Shown: piece by piece, positions 35,744 to 49,706 of the stretch
Numbering within the stretch: position 1 is the first letter of the stretch
Layout of the letters: the number at the start of each line of letters is the position of its first letter
Position numbers and translations under genes: made by a program
Assembly: GCF_000003605.2 (NCBI RefSeq)
Contig: NW_003114957.1
Location: 401,905 to 462,520, forward strand
Direction: 5' to 3'
Length of the DNA: 60,616 bases
Origin: Saccoglossus kowalevskii
Lineage: Eukaryota > Hemichordata > Enteropneusta > Harrimaniidae
Notes under the pieces: model-generated
Seen by the model: only the letters and a program-made list of their open reading frames with translations
Databases searched by the model: none
Told to the model about the DNA's origin: nothing

Positions 35744-38700
35744 AAATACAGGTTTATATTGGAAATATGTCGATCCGCCGCAGACGAACCCGATGTGTAG
35801 TTATTAACAGTAAGATAGGCGGCTACATCTCATTGCTGGCGTCAGACTAACATGTGCGTTTTTCACACACCACAGCCACAGTATAAAGTCCGTTAACAGT
35901 TACTAAGGCAGTCTGAAGAGAGATAAAAACGAAGGAGCTATATCAGTTATTGTTAATGCAGTATTTGTTAATTTAATAATGACATGATACTGTGATCGAA
36001 ACGGCTAAGGGGACAAATATGCTTACTAATAATAATTGAGGGTGGGAATAGTGCATATACTAAGTATATCTCAATACAATGACGAGCAATGCATCGCCAC
36101 TTCCATGACAATCCTTACAGACTGACACGCACGATCTTGCATTCGGTTACTTCCATTAGACAACCACTGCCCTTTAAGTTGAAAACAAGTTTTGAAGGAG
36201 CTCCCCTGCCTTAATCATAATTACCCTAAATTATTATAAAATATACTCCTCGACAAATCGTTTACACGAACAAGAAATACACCGGGATCGAAATGCAAAC
36301 GTTCACGTTCTATAGTAGGCCAATACGGGCAAGGATATCTCGACCAGACAGGAAATGGCAGTTATGCTGCAAAGGTCAATAGCAAATGCATTACAACGAG
36401 CAAAGATCTGTTCGGTGTCGACAGAACTTAACGACGGTAGATGGTTAAACGATTTAATTATTTGCATACGCCTCTAATTATGTTAGTTAGACTCCCTGCT
36501 GTGAAGAGAATATGCTTATGAGTATCGACGGATACTCATAAGTCCACATAAAAATAATATTTGCCGTCACATTAGTTGACGTTTCCACATCAAAATATTA
36601 TCAAAGACCGAGATGAATTACATCTTTGCCAACGTAGGGTATTATTATTATCACCAAACAAAAAGGGGTGACACATTTAGTTGTGTCTGTCTAGGTTATA
36701 AAAAAAGAATAATTGAAAATAATGAAAAAAGAGATTACCCCATCATAACGTTTGTTTAGAGTGATTTTCGGAGAGCGTCGATCATCGTACCTCTGTATTG
36801 CCATACGGCTATAGGGAACATCTGTAGATTTCACGATAAAGTTATGTGTTAATGGGTTGTGTGCTCAATCGCAATACTAGCGAAAACGCTTGCCTTGCTT
36901 TGACAGTAATCAGCCAAACTCCCGTTTCACTGGCGATTATCACAAAAACAGTGAGCACATTCAGTCGTGTAATAGGGTTTTAAGTCCAGAGAAACAAAAA
37001 TGTCCTGGTCGATTTTTCGTGCCAGCGTTTGCAATCCGAGTCCGATAAGCCCATGCAAGTAGTCAAGAGAAGACGTGAACAAAAAAAAAACGACTGACTA
37101 GTGTTGCCAAGGGCAGCAAGCACGAGTCAATATTGTTCCAGTATCGACCCGCCAGTGTTTGAACGACACGAGTCAGTATATAGCACGGACGTCAACTGTA
37201 CATACATTCCCAGCCCATATATCGATGTAGACAATTATTTGCCAGTCACCGACAGACTGGTTTTCGTGTGGAATGAAAAATGTCGCTATCCAGCAGAAAA
37301 GTGAATTCACCTTCACAACATTCCACTAATTCTTAATACACTTAATCGACGGCTGAATTAGATAATTATTGTTATCGTCAAATAATATTGATTAATTTAT
37401 TAATATATTCAGTGTCATTAAATGATGTCATATGCATCCCGGTCAATCACCAAATATCAGTTATGGCTGTCACATGGTTAATGATATACGGATAAAAAAA
37501 AAATGGCGTAAGGCGAAGACCCGAATTTCAAATATTAACAGTTATTCAACGCTCCTGAACCACCATCTGAATAAATCGACACTAACACAGTACCGATACA
37601 TTGTTGCACTGACAGGCTGCGTTATATGATTCGTTGAAAAAGGTTATCGTGAAAGTGACATTGTTCTCGCCAATATTCAGTGCATTTGAAATACGTAAAT
37701 CTAATATTTAATGCTGTCACTGAGTAACAATTTAGGAAACTGTGATTATTTAGGGTATAAAGGGCGATATACTGTCCATTATTGCGTGATAAAAAAAAAA
37801 CCAACAGCGTCATATTGGCTTCAGGGAAAGGTCTAGACGCGATGTGCTCGCCTGCGCCTCATACACTATCTTACATGATTGTACAATATTAAAGAACGTG
37901 ACAAAGATGGAGGAGACGCAGTTACGGCCATTATCACGCAATAATGTGTAGCGCGGAGTCCTTTATTTCAATTACTGATAATACATTTGAACTCGCTAGT
38001 ACAAGTCATTCAGTGGTCAGTTTTCGAACCTTGGTTTCAAAATGTAGTTATAACAATTCATAAGTTGATTATACAAAAATATGTGATGAATGAAAACAAA
38101 AACACGTGTACACATTTATGCTAACAAAATCAGTTGAATGTGACTAGCCAGCCTGAGTGCAAACTCCTAGGTGTGGTTGACGTATTGTAAGTCAGATAGT
38201 GCACTTGTGTTGTGCATTCGTTCACATATTTGATCCCAACTCGGGCGCATGGTTCTCGTGTCAGCCATGTATGTAACGAATTACTGTAGTTGTTTGGATA
38301 TAAGATTTTTGAAAACAGACCACCTGATCTACTTACATACAAACCAGTCCGCAGAGACATTTCTCCGATCCGCAACAGCCTATATACGAAAATACGCACA
38401 TAGTGCGTACGCTGACTCGATTAACTAGTCAACCACCCAAACATCTCCACGCTCGGCCGCCAACGAATCATAACAATCAGCTGTATGCGGCCGAGGCATC
38501 CAAAAACTCAACCCTTTTGCCAATCGGCCACCTCGAATTTCACAATTATTCTATATCTCCCACTGCAATGTACACCAATACAGCATTTACCACATTTGTT
38601 AAAATATGTAGTTTCCATAAATTCAAAAAAACAGCCACTGAAAATGCATCAGTGTTTTAGTGGAAAATTAATTTTGCTGCAAACTGTAGTCAGACGCAGT

Positions 38701-39239
38701 TATACAGTTGCGTTTTGAGTAGTGCGACATTAGCGCTCTACATTATTCTTGCCTGCTAGGTTAAAAGTCAAAGTCAATGTTGAAAAGATTCGGTATCAGT
38801 GTGTGTTGAGTTGTTTTCTGAAACTAGTTATAGCGTCCTACCACTTTGATGACGTAATGCGACTTACATCAATTTTTCATTAACAAGTTTCTTGTTTTAA
38901 TTTCCGGTCTGTAGGTTCATTTTACGTTGATGGACGGAATATAATAAAACATGTTCCATATAATGACAGAAAATTACTCGGTAAATAAATCTAAGTCCCG
39001 TCATTGGACAGATCGTTATTTCAGACTAACTCATTCGAAAGACGAAAGGAAATTTAGCGCGTAACTAAAAAGTGAAATTGACGTCTGCATAGTACAAGTT
39101 GGGAAATAACCACATCCGGCGGTAGTAACGGTATTTTCTTTTTAAATATATATACTCTTGGTCTGATTCGAGCTGTTCGATGTGAGTTCTGGTTTATGAG
39201 ACAGTAACATATATCGGAAAACGATTCGAATTCGAGATT
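35744..39239. other. Mostly noncoding stretch
   Basis: Contains a perfect 12-bp hairpin at 36515-36542. A reading frame at 37101-37304 (plus, 67 codons, S-I-D-P-P-V-F-E-R-H-E-S-V-Y-S) has fairly protein-like composition but no ATG in frame and no clear splice sites, so I do not call it a gene. Nothing else is recognised. Confidence 0.4.
36515..36542. repeat. Perfect 12-bp hairpin
   Basis: cttatgagtatc, a four-base loop gacg, and gatactcataag pair without mismatch. No run of T follows and no gene is adjacent, so its role is unknown. Confidence 0.85.
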
Positions 39240-39402
39240 TTAAAGCGGGAGGAGCGTCACCTGCACACGCGCGGAAATTGAGTCCCAAGCGACAATAACA
39301 ACACACGCTAAAAACGCAAAGAGTCATGGTAGACGCTTGTTTGTAAACAATAACACGCTTTAGCTATCTAACGCATGCGCAAGTGACGACTCCCCCGCAA
39401 AG
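39240..39402. mobile_element. Third copy of the TTAA-ended MITE, inverted
   Basis: Begins ttaaagcgggaggagcgtca and ends gcaagtgacgactcccccgc. Internal phrases such as ttgagtcccaagcga, acacgctaaaa and agacgcttgtttgtaaaca match the reverse complement of 18130-18293 at most positions. The left TTAA is intact; the right one is mutated. Confidence 0.75.
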
Positions 39403-39639
39403 GTTTACACCTTTATTTAAGGCGAATTGTGCAATAATAAGTATTATTATTCCTCATAGCCCTATCAGCCAATTTATCGGCGTTCCCAATGTAATTGTAA
39501 ACAGGTTGAACAACTGAAAAATATTCCGGCCAACAATGTATCGTGCCTCGACTTATTTTTTACATGAATACGGTGAATACTGGGAGATAATTATGGACTC
39601 GTAAAACGACTATATCGGTCGGACAGTCTTTGGTCGCCA

Positions 39640-39870
39640 CACTACACGTGGCTAGCGCTGAAACTGGAACTCCGCACAGAATTTCAGAATTGGTCGAGGC
39701 CGTAGGAACCGTGCCGGCCATACCGGCTATGGCCGGTGTACTTCTGCACGTCCCCCTTAGCAGACGTGATCATTCGGCGCACGTCAACATACGCCTCGGA
39801 CCTACGGCCCTCGATGGATGGCCGGACCAACTAATGTTTGCTTCCTACGGCCTTGTTGGTTGACGTCGTA
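39640..39870. repeat. GC-rich island with nested inverted repeats
   Basis: This block is clearly richer in G+C than its surroundings. It contains ccggccata (39714-39722) and tatggccgg (39728-39736), a perfect stem with a five-base loop. These are enclosed by cgaggccgtagg (39695-39706) and cctacggccctcg (39801-39813), which pair with one bulged base. It may be a small inverted-repeat element or an inserted fragment. A 77-codon open frame crosses it but resembles nothing known. Confidence 0.45.
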
Positions 39871-40869
39871 TATCGTTTGGTGCTTCTTATTTTATGTCTC
39901 GTGTGTCAGGAGTGGTTCAGTTTGTCGCTCTTGTTTTATACTTGCGCCCGCGTCTATGTGTAAACACGGCTTCTGAAATGTCAGACGGTCGCCCGTAGCT
40001 AGTTTATACTCACTTAAATCATAAATGTCACCATAATTTATGGAATATGTGTGTACATACTGACCATTAGAAATGTGATGAAATAGCTGATTGCGAATGG
40101 AGAAAATTCTGGATGTTTTTATTGGAAGCTGGGTCCAATGGAGAAATTGCAACGCAACCTTTTACAATTGCATGTTTCATTCTGTATAATAATACCAATT
40201 TTAGCCAGTTTCAAGGCCGGACCATTTATTCTTCTTTTTCATTGTTGAATAAACAAGATTAAAATTTGGATCGCTTTTACATTGTTGGGACGTTATTTAG
40301 ACGATGGAAAGGAGAATTGTTACGTCTAACGTCTTGTTTCTTCTCGCAGTTTGTCAGTATTTACGTAGCCAATCTCGACGAAGACGTAGTCTGTAGTTTC
40401 ATCGGAATGGTGTTTTAAATCGCCCTGGAGTTCTTCCAAATAATTTGAGTCGTTGAGTGAGCACAAAATAATTGTTTAATTTGATTTGGGATACGACACA
40501 GTTTCAGTGGATAAACTGTGTATATGGTTTGTTTTGAACTATTGAACGGAAACTCGGAAACAATGGTGAGACGAGACAATAATTGGTACACACAAATAGT
40601 TTTGAGAACATGTGAAAAAATCGCAAGACTTTCGCCACTACGATGGTTGTTGTCAACTACTGCCTTAAAATCCGCCAACTCATATTTCTTTTCACTTGTG
40701 CTTCCGTTCTCTCTATCTATCTCCTAACCGGGCTGCGATTTTTTCGTGTCTTTCATGATTTTGTTTTTTCGGCAGTCAAATTGGCTTCTCTCACACTCAC
40801 CTTCGTTGTCACGGATTGTGAAAACTTTGGATATTGCGCAACAAAGCTCACGAAATTGATTTGATCAGG

Positions 40870-41035
40870 TGCTTGTTCACATTATAGTTAGGCCGGCCTA
40901 ACTTTGGTATTAAAATTAGGGCCGGCCTCGGCACCGTTTCTCAGCACGACTTATTTAAGCCGGCCTAAAGTTAAGTTCATGTTCACACACAAAATTTATG
41001 CAAGCCTAAAATTTCGGTAAGCCTAATGCCTGGCT
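40870..41035. mobile_element. Short element rich in GGCCGGCC palindromes
   Basis: Opens with gttcacattatagtta, contains the perfect 16-bp palindrome gttaggccggcctaac (40887-40902), then agggccggcctcgg and taagccggcctaaag, and ends near gttcatgttcacacac plus diverged aagcctaa phrases. The organisation, terminal gttcac phrases around self-complementary TTAG...CTAA cores, parallels the elements at 26.2-26.9 kb with a different core. Boundaries are approximate. Confidence 0.45.
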
Positions 41036-44000
41036 TCATTATATTATGACGTGAACCCACCTATTGACCCCATCCAATATATATTTTTTTTCATTTGCAT
41101 ATACTAGATACCTCCACATACCAGCCAATAGCCCCACCCCTTCGTACAGGCTAGACGTATACTAAGTAGTTTATTATAGTTCCTGAAATCCCTGTGATCG
41201 AACACGATGGTAGGGCGTTAACGACTCGGTTGTATTTTGGTAACATCGTTTTACTTCAGAAAATCAGTTCGAAAAAAGACAATTACTCGTTCCGGCTAAT
41301 AACCACACAGACGTACTTTGAATGTTCTTTTAACTAAATAACTGGACCTCCTTACCATTTAACGTGCTTCTCCAAAATACGTCAATGCATATTCCAACTG
41401 AAGCATAGAGGAACGAATCAAATGTAGCCAAGACTCTCAATATAACCCTCAGATGTTTTTCAATGTAACACAACCGTAACATAAGTACCTCAGAAAATGA
41501 AAGCACTACAGCGTTGTTATGGACTGTCGTACCAGATACAAGACGAGTGTCACGTAGCGCTGAGAGTAGTATTCCGAAATGTGGACGGGGAGATTAACGT
41601 TATCCCCTTGTCTGACCCGTAAACGAGCAATTTATACCTGTCAGCGAAAGTCCAATTCACACTGGCATCGTCATTAGGTCAATCGTCACATGAAGGCGTA
41701 ATGGTACCTAATCTCAATGTCACCAGAAGACTTTGTAGTAGTGGAATGAATTTACAAGGTACGCGGCGGCGTCCGCAATGTCGGACGGGAGCTGAATATG
41801 TGTCACAGTACACGGCGGGCACAGCGCAGTCGTCAGGGGTAATAGCTAATATAAATTAAACCTATACACGTTGATAAACAATGCATACATGTATTTTTAC
41901 AATAGCACACGGTATGCTTACCTATCGATTGATCTCAATATGTCTGAACGACCCACAATGCCGACCAGTCACGCCAAACTGGCGGTTTTCACCTCACATT
42001 CTTTGTTCCCCATTGAGTGGGCGCTTAGTTTCCATAAGCACACACATCAAACGATTTTACAATAATACTACGCACCTTTTAATGTACTGTACCGCCACGT
42101 GAACGGTGAACGCATTAGGTTTAAATTTCGACTATTTTCAAAATAGTGACCCGAGAAAGACTATGACGTGACATGATTAGAACAAGCTTTTATACCAAGG
42201 TTGAGTTTACACGTCCCATAGCCCCCTCAAGTCACGCTAAATTACGCAACTGTATTTAATATATTTTTTTAAATAAGATAACTATTTAGTGATTTGACGT
42301 TTGCATAAGCATTCATTCAGTCCATTCGTCACCGAGTACAGTCGGAAGGGGAGAGGAGCAACGGCTCCGTAGAGCTGGCACTCTGTGTGGATTAAACGTG
42401 ACAACATTCTAAGTCCGCGAGTGTTTGTTGAAATTCGAAACCGGGCAAGTAGCGGTGTTACAACTTAAAGCACAGCGAGAAGAACCCTCGATGAAGACGT
42501 TTGAGGTTGCAATTTTGAAGAGCTCCCATTTGTGAATACAAATCATTAAATCCCATACATAAATACACCTAGCTCGGTGACAGCAACGTAAATAATGCGA
42601 CATTATTGATAGCAATGGGATAGCTAACAAGTGCGCGAGAACGCACGCCACAGTGCACGATTTTCAGTAGTATTGAGCATTAGTGATTTAAACAGTTATT
42701 TCACCAATAATGAAATAACAACTGCAACTTGTCACAACGTACATTTCTGCACCACTGGAACTTGAAAATGCTGGCCTATATCAATGCATGGCATTATTTG
42801 TACACAAAAGACGAGGCAGAAGTAATTTTCCATCTGATCTGGTTCTAGCTATGTTCAGCACCCACGGCACAATGTTCGATAAAGCCAATCCCTGAGATGC
42901 GCCCAGGGATTGGCGATACAGCAAATAATCGTGTCTTGGGGCTAGTATGAAAAGACATAGAAGCTGAGAAATTCACGTAATTCAGTTTCTAATCGCTGAT
43001 CCCGGGGTCACTAGACAAAGCACACATCGATACAAAGAACGGAGGTTTCAAACACATTTAGTACCCCGAAATTAGTTTTCCTCTGATGAATCTATGGGCA
43101 GTGCATGGTGCATTTACACGTAAGGAAATGGGGCGCAAAGTTAATATAAAACAACTAAATGACAATGAACTTGATCTGAACTAATTATACACGTATCAAT
43201 AGTTTTTTTCAGTTCAAAAAGTTATCGACCATGTGCATATAACGAGATAGAGCACGACCCGATATCGTTGTTTATGAGGGATATTCTTCAACTTGAGATA
43301 AAGCACAGCACGATTGCGATACAAACTTTAATCTAATCGTAAAAGGTATTAACAAGCCGATTGCAAGATTAAGACGTTTTAAAGTGTCCTGATTTATGTT
43401 CTTAAACGATTAAATACACGGGTTTAAAAAATAAATCGCATGCCCAAACGTAACAACGTGCGTGACGTCACCGGCTTTAGCCCGAGGGTGGATTTGGTGA
43501 ATTACGATAAGTTTATAACCAGCACGGGGATCATAATTATTTGTAAGAACATTTTCACCAAACATTTTGTTATGTTAATTCAGTAGGTGATTTGATCCCT
43601 AACAATTCATTTGAGTAAATAACAGCGTGAGTATTGAGCATGAATCACCGTATTTTCATGTTACCACTTTCCCTCAGTGCATCACTCAAGACTATTTGCA
43701 TTAACTGAACATATGTGTTTGTATAAATGTAGCACTATCATCGTAAATACTAATGGCAGTGAATTTGTTTTGTTCAAAAGAACTATTGAGTTCATTAGCT
43801 CTCACTTCTTGTGGTGTATTGTGGAAAGGAATTTTCAACATTGAACCAAACTGTGCCTATATGCAATTGTATATTGACTACTGCATAATGAAAGTTAACA
43901 ACGACAGGTAAGGTGTTGTTGAGGAATCTAGTTAGAGCAGATCTGACAACCGACTTTGACAGTACCAATACTCTGATTGTCCATGTTAATATCAGTTGTC

Positions 44001-47000
44001 AGAGAGAGGTAGGGCGAGGACGGACTGTTCCTTTGATGGTCTCAAAACCGCCGTGTGAAAGTGCGTTAAATACAAACGAAATGCCACTAAAATGTTTCAA
44101 TTCCATATCGAACCACTTTATAAAAGACAATAAAACAAGTCAAAAGAATCTGATTTATTTTACTAGTTGCTGGAGGGAAATGGTTTACCCGCTAATAGGG
44201 TTGTCATCAGATCTCTAATTGACTCAGTGGCAGTAAACAACGGGGCATTAAACTTATACAGTTCACGACCATTAAGTGATATCGCATGTTCACTTTGTCC
44301 ATGGCCGTCAACAAGGTTTGTTCTGTGGCCATGACAGGAATGTCAAGAGGGATTTAGGACAAGAAAACAACACAAAGATAGACATGGCGAATCGTGTTTG
44401 AGGCTGATTCTTGGCTCAGATTTGAAAGTTGTGGGGACAACGGCGGACAATAAGTGATGGGTATATTGTCGTATCACATGTTTTGTAAAATAGTCAGTAT
44501 TATCATTAAACAAACATGATTATAAATGAGCTCGAATTCGTCCACCAATATATTTTGGAGAAAGATAGCGGTGATATAAACTATGTGCTCGAATCATGAT
44601 GATAAACCACATCATTTGGACAGATATATCATATGATCTTACCGCCAGTGTCAGACATATTTAATAGTAACTCCCCCTCCACAGAGCTTCGAAATTAGCC
44701 CTATAGCCCGGTGTAAAATCGAAGAAAACAAACCACTGTCTGGTCGCCGTGCTTATACGATTAAAGCCATAGGGTAGAATTAATTCATATCTAGAAGACC
44801 CATTGTATTTCTTCAATACTGGACCTTGGGCCACTCAAAGTGCCCAGTAGTAAAGTGCAATCATACTTATGGGTCGACGGTTTTTCACTAGCCTGGGGCC
44901 ACGCACTAAGGCATGAAACCAAGTCATAGCCACCACAGAGTGTTGCTTACCGCGTTGCTATGATCAAACGTGTGTTAAATACCTGTTATACTCTCCGGAA
45001 TTGCCAAGACGCTGTACCCAGTAAACAATTCCGACTTGCCCCGTCGCAGGTGGGGAATGCTCCTTGGGTAACTGCGTTGGATCCAATGAGCAAAGCGTTG
45101 TGAACTACATTGAAATCATAAAATGACAAACATTGTTGTGATTCAGGGGTTGACGTGGGGGCCAGGTGAAATTATGGCCGCTTAGGCTAGTATTACACGG
45201 CTCTTCAGCCTCGTCACGGTGTATACATAATGCAACAGGTGTGGTTGGGCTGAAAAGGGATCGTTTTACAACCCACGAATCAGCCTGATTGCGTGTAAAG
45301 TAACTTCATGTTCTGTCGGTTATTGCTAAGATACGCACAAATATTCGCCACGTAATTATTTTACTCTCTCACAGGAATGCGAAAAAAAGCTCATTCATTT
45401 GGGAGTGTCAAGGTGGTTAAACAGAGATCAAAACTCTTCACTCGTTGCGAAAGGGGGATAAATGAAACTGTTTCGGTTGTCACGCAAAATGCAATCAATC
45501 GGTAATACGTCCTCGCTCTCTGTGAGTCGTGTGGAGGCGCAAAATACATACGTATACGTACCTCGGTAGTCAAAAACAAACTATACAATCGTACTGGGTG
45601 CAACGAGTGGTAACCACGGACTGAAACAATGTTGGTGTCAATGTAAGGGTATACATAAAGCTACATTTCCCTCGAGGCGACTTCACAGCAGTCCGAATGG
45701 AACACAAAACATGACTGCATGTAGCGATGCGGAAAACGGATAGCGCTCCAATCAGCGTGGCAACAATTGACCATCTCTTATTCCCTAAACATATACAATT
45801 GCAGGTTTCATGTTTATGACACAGCAGAACAGACAGAAAGTGACCAAATTACCGAAAAATAAGCAAACACACGTACATACACGCTCCCGTACTGAGCTGA
45901 TCCAATCATATAATCATGTCTATGATATCATGCCTATGCGGGGACTGAAATTAGCGTCCTGGAAGTTCAGAACATAGAAGCTGTGCAGTATCACATTTCC
46001 CGAACACTCGAACATTTAAATACATTAAATAGAGATACAGTGTTAGAGTGACTTTGCACCCACGGTCAGTCGTTACGCTGCCTGATTTACGGCATATAAT
46101 GTTAAAGGTGTGCGTATGTGACACCACGTTGGTTTTTAGTGATTATTTATCGATTTTTGAGCTCGCGTTTTACTGCGCGATAGCCAATCAAACGTCGAAA
46201 AATGGACCCCATGTAAGTTAATCAGAATACCTACCGTCGTTGAATATCTAAGCTGTTAAATAGCATGGTCTGGTTACCAGAAAATCGGATAGCACGTTGC
46301 ATTAGCTGCTTTAATGGGGAAACTGTTTTTGTGTTTGTTATTAGGGGTTATTTTTACATAACCGGAGTTGGATCATTCTGACACCAGTTTGCGGCAATGT
46401 TCGTCTTTTGTTGCATGTGAACAATATTTTGAATGGCTTACCATGTATGCCAGTTTGTGGGCGTGGGAAGTGTGTATTCAACAAGCGGTTTACAATAACA
46501 ACCGACTCGGAAATCTATTATATTTAAAGTTTCTAATAAAACAGCTATTGTATTTGTATAACTCGCTCATAATTTTACGAAATTTCCACTCAAGGTATTT
46601 TGTTGATTATCGAATTATCGCCGGTCCTAGTCATTAAGTTGGTCGCGGTTAGTTACCGGAGTCTGAACGCGCGGTCATTAACTTAAAATGGACCTGTTGT
46701 ACATTTCACTGTGGTTTTTAAAACGATGGATTGCTTGTCGAAACTGTTGTCTACTTCATTTGCGTCATTCTGGTCGTTGATTGTACTACATGTACTTTGT
46801 ATGTCACAGCGGGGATATAGGCTTCATGGCCACGTTACTCGTCATTTCCCGGCGGACGAGGGTCGTCAGTCGGCTTCCACTAAATATGTGTTCACAATCA
46901 TAACCAAGCTGTGTACTGTAACATTGAATTGTCGTACTAGTTGTTTGTTCTAGGATACAGGTACCATCCATTCATGATTGAAATAAAGCGAACAGAAACA

Positions 47001-47356
47001 CGAAAGAAACTTAACAAAGGCAATTCATTTACTTGTATTTGCACCAAGGTTGTGGGTACAGCATGAGCACTGGCTTCGACAAAGCGTACAGATGAAGTCG
47101 AAAGAATATGTCATTATATACATATATATATATTCGTAGTACGTCACATATTCATCTATTTATCTTGCCATCGGGGGAGTAATTTAGTGAATAATAGTAA
47201 TAACTGCCATTGTCTCATGGTTTTCTCCAGTTTAATCGTTGAAAAATGATTGGAAAGGGCATCATGGTGGCTGGGATCAATCGTTAGCAACGAGCGCTCA
47301 TTAAAATAACACACAGTAGAGCAAAGTTCGACATTGATAAAATATGACCGACTCAC
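41036..47356. other. Noncoding stretch
   Basis: Apart from an 11-bp perfect hairpin at 42884-42914, I see no gene, tRNA or recognisable repeat. Open frames here are short and have biased composition. Confidence 0.4.
42884..42914. repeat. Perfect 11-bp hairpin
   Basis: gccaatccctg and cagggattggc are exact reverse complements separated by the nine-base loop agatgcgcc. Function unknown. Confidence 0.85.
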
Positions 47357-47546
47357 CTGTGTTGTGGATTTCAGGCCAACGACTGCCACAGTTCTTGTTC
47401 GGCACCGCTTTCCTCGCGGGCTGCAGATCCCTGATGTCTTGGTAGCCTATTAAAATATGTTTCACTATATCAAAACCTTCTCTGTAGTTAACCGCACATG
47501 TCAAGTATCTCCAACTGCGTGTTACGTCCGTTACGTGTTCGCTCAT
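47357..47546 (-). CDS. Candidate coding exon of an unrecognised gene
   Basis: From an ATG at 47546 the minus strand encodes 63 residues with natural-looking composition (starting MSEHVTDVTRSWRYL and ending CGSRWPEIHNT) and reaches a good donor, ACAG|GTGAGT, in phase 1. The frame is also open for 25 codons upstream of the ATG, back to a TGA at 47622-47624, so this could be an internal exon rather than a first one. I could not find a matching next exon to the left and recognise no family. It may be a pseudo-exon. Confidence 0.25.
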
Positions 47547-47624
47547 CAGCGGACAACGTTCAATTACGTGTACTCGCCCTTTGGTGAAAATGAAAACGGC
47601 GTTGTCGTCACTAGTTTGTGTTCA

Positions 47625-49706
47625 CGTACGGTACAGTTAACATCGGCGACGGCGGCGAACACTCTTATTCATAACGACGATGGGACTCAGTAGGTCGGTC
47701 TTCTACTGCACTGAATTACACTTCATAGACGTAGAGGTCGAAACACCGCGAGATCAAAAGTTACCCACCCCTTTATTCTAACTGTGTAACCGAGGTAGCG
47801 GGTCTTGTTAGATTACGCAAGTAGATCGATGAGCGATTTGTGTAGGCAGCCTCCAAAACAGTAAACAGAAGGAAGACAGCAAAACACTATTGTTAACAGA
47901 CGCGCTTTCACAGTTCGTTCAATAAATTGAAATCTATTGTATTTAGAAACTTTAGTCAATCCAGAGAAAGAGATACAGGTAATGACAGTAAATTGGCCGA
48001 TCTCAAGGTATTGAGCATGCGCAGTGTATTTTTCGTTGAGCGGTGGTTTACCGGTACGTCGTAAAACTAGACTACTAACTATAATTACCCGTTGAAATGG
48101 TCGTAACAGAATATTTACACAATGATATTAGGGTAGCCCTTAAGGGTCACACATCCTGGTACCTATAGGAGAGAGGGTGTCAGTACTAAACTTTATTCAA
48201 CTCAAAAAGTCGACCTTGGACATTTCATAACTACCGCAAACTTATAATAGGAATAATTTTTTTTTTTTTTTTAATATTGTTTTATTTGCGTCACGTTGGT
48301 TCCCAATGAGAAAACAAGAATTGATCACAAACTCCATGGAAATGGCCTGTTTGTACTATAATACCTCACTGGCGATGAAGGCGACGGAGACATTTTGAAC
48401 AATTGTGAAACTGTTACTTCTCATTTAAAAATAAATCCCCCTATTTTGTCCATTTCAAAATATATCATTGTGAAGTTTCACTAGCCGGATTGTTAACGCC
48501 ATGGTCGTCGGACCGTGACGTGGTCGATATGGGTCACACGCGAGGTATACAACGCTTAGAACATGTTTCAAACATCTTCCGTTTGCCGGGCGCACTCTAG
48601 TAGCCGAAGCACTCCAGACTAACGCTAATGGGGCGATTATACTTTAAACCGAGCGTTGCTGTTTAACTTATCACAGCCTGTTCCCAGAAACAGTGCAGTG
48701 ACAAACCCAGGAATTAATTAGGAATAAAGATCGCGACTAAAAGGTACATTTGCCTCTCTGAAAGCCTAGCAAGGGCAGTGATAGACTCTGGTAAAAAAGG
48801 GCCGGACATGTTTGTTTTCCTCAGTAAATTACCATCTATGTTTTTGACATTTGTTGGTTATTTTTTTTTCCAAGACGAAGATTTAGAACAGTACCACGTC
48901 ATGTATATATACCATATTTACAAAATCTTCATAGTCAAGATCCTGACATTCGACAGCTTAGAGAAGTCATGCGATCTCAAAACGTGAACAAAAAAAGCAC
49001 ACACGAATGATACTGGTGTAACAGGAATAGAACAAAAATGCTTTAAAGATATGGTAGAGACTTCCAGGAAATAAAATTCACATTAATCATTTTCATAGCA
49101 GAATTGTTTTAATAACCATAATAAATATATATTTTATGAAATCTCATAATTCATACTACTAAATACAATAAATAGTGTGTGAATAATATTTTGTGAACAC
49201 TGATTTATTAGTAAAACGACCGTATTTGGCACACTTGATCAGTAGTAATTACAATGTATCAATAGAAAACAAGACATTTGGCAAAAACCAATTAAAATGT
49301 ACATATATCTATAAAAATCTAAGTTGTAGGGTGATACATGATAACACAACGTCCTGAGAACCTGAATGACATCATAATCTCCACAATTGCATATAAACGT
49401 TTCCCTGCACACAATGCATTGTTCGTCGCCAAACACCTGCTCTCAATAACACACCGACACGTTTGAGGCAACCGGAAAACTTATTTAGGACATATATGGC
49501 ATCCATCATGTTGAGGGCGCTACATCACAATCGCCATTTCAGTTCATGGATCAGACCATGATAAAGTGAATACTGTTCAGTTTGCGAAGAATGGTGACGT
49601 CAGTACAACAAAAAACATAATTTCATCAAAGAGAATAACAGATACTAGTAAATGATCACGTGGTAATGATGGTTACCACTACGGGCATCACATGTTCAAT
49701 CAGCTG
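47625..49706. other. Noncoding stretch downstream of the TIR gene
   Basis: Contains a poly-T run near 48258-48272. TTTATT at 49204-49209 reads AATAAA on the minus strand, about 500 bases past the TIR-gene stop, and is a possible polyadenylation signal. No other gene is seen. Confidence 0.4.

Noticed and set aside
37101-37304. Possible exon with protein-like composition
   Set aside because: No in-frame ATG, no clear acceptor or donor and no family; kept only as a remark.
38340-38399. Minus-strand start (MRIFVYRLLRIGEMSLRTGLY) running into a GTAAGT
   Set aside because: Several frames reach the same donor and none is better supported. The composition is uninformative and there is no promoter signal.
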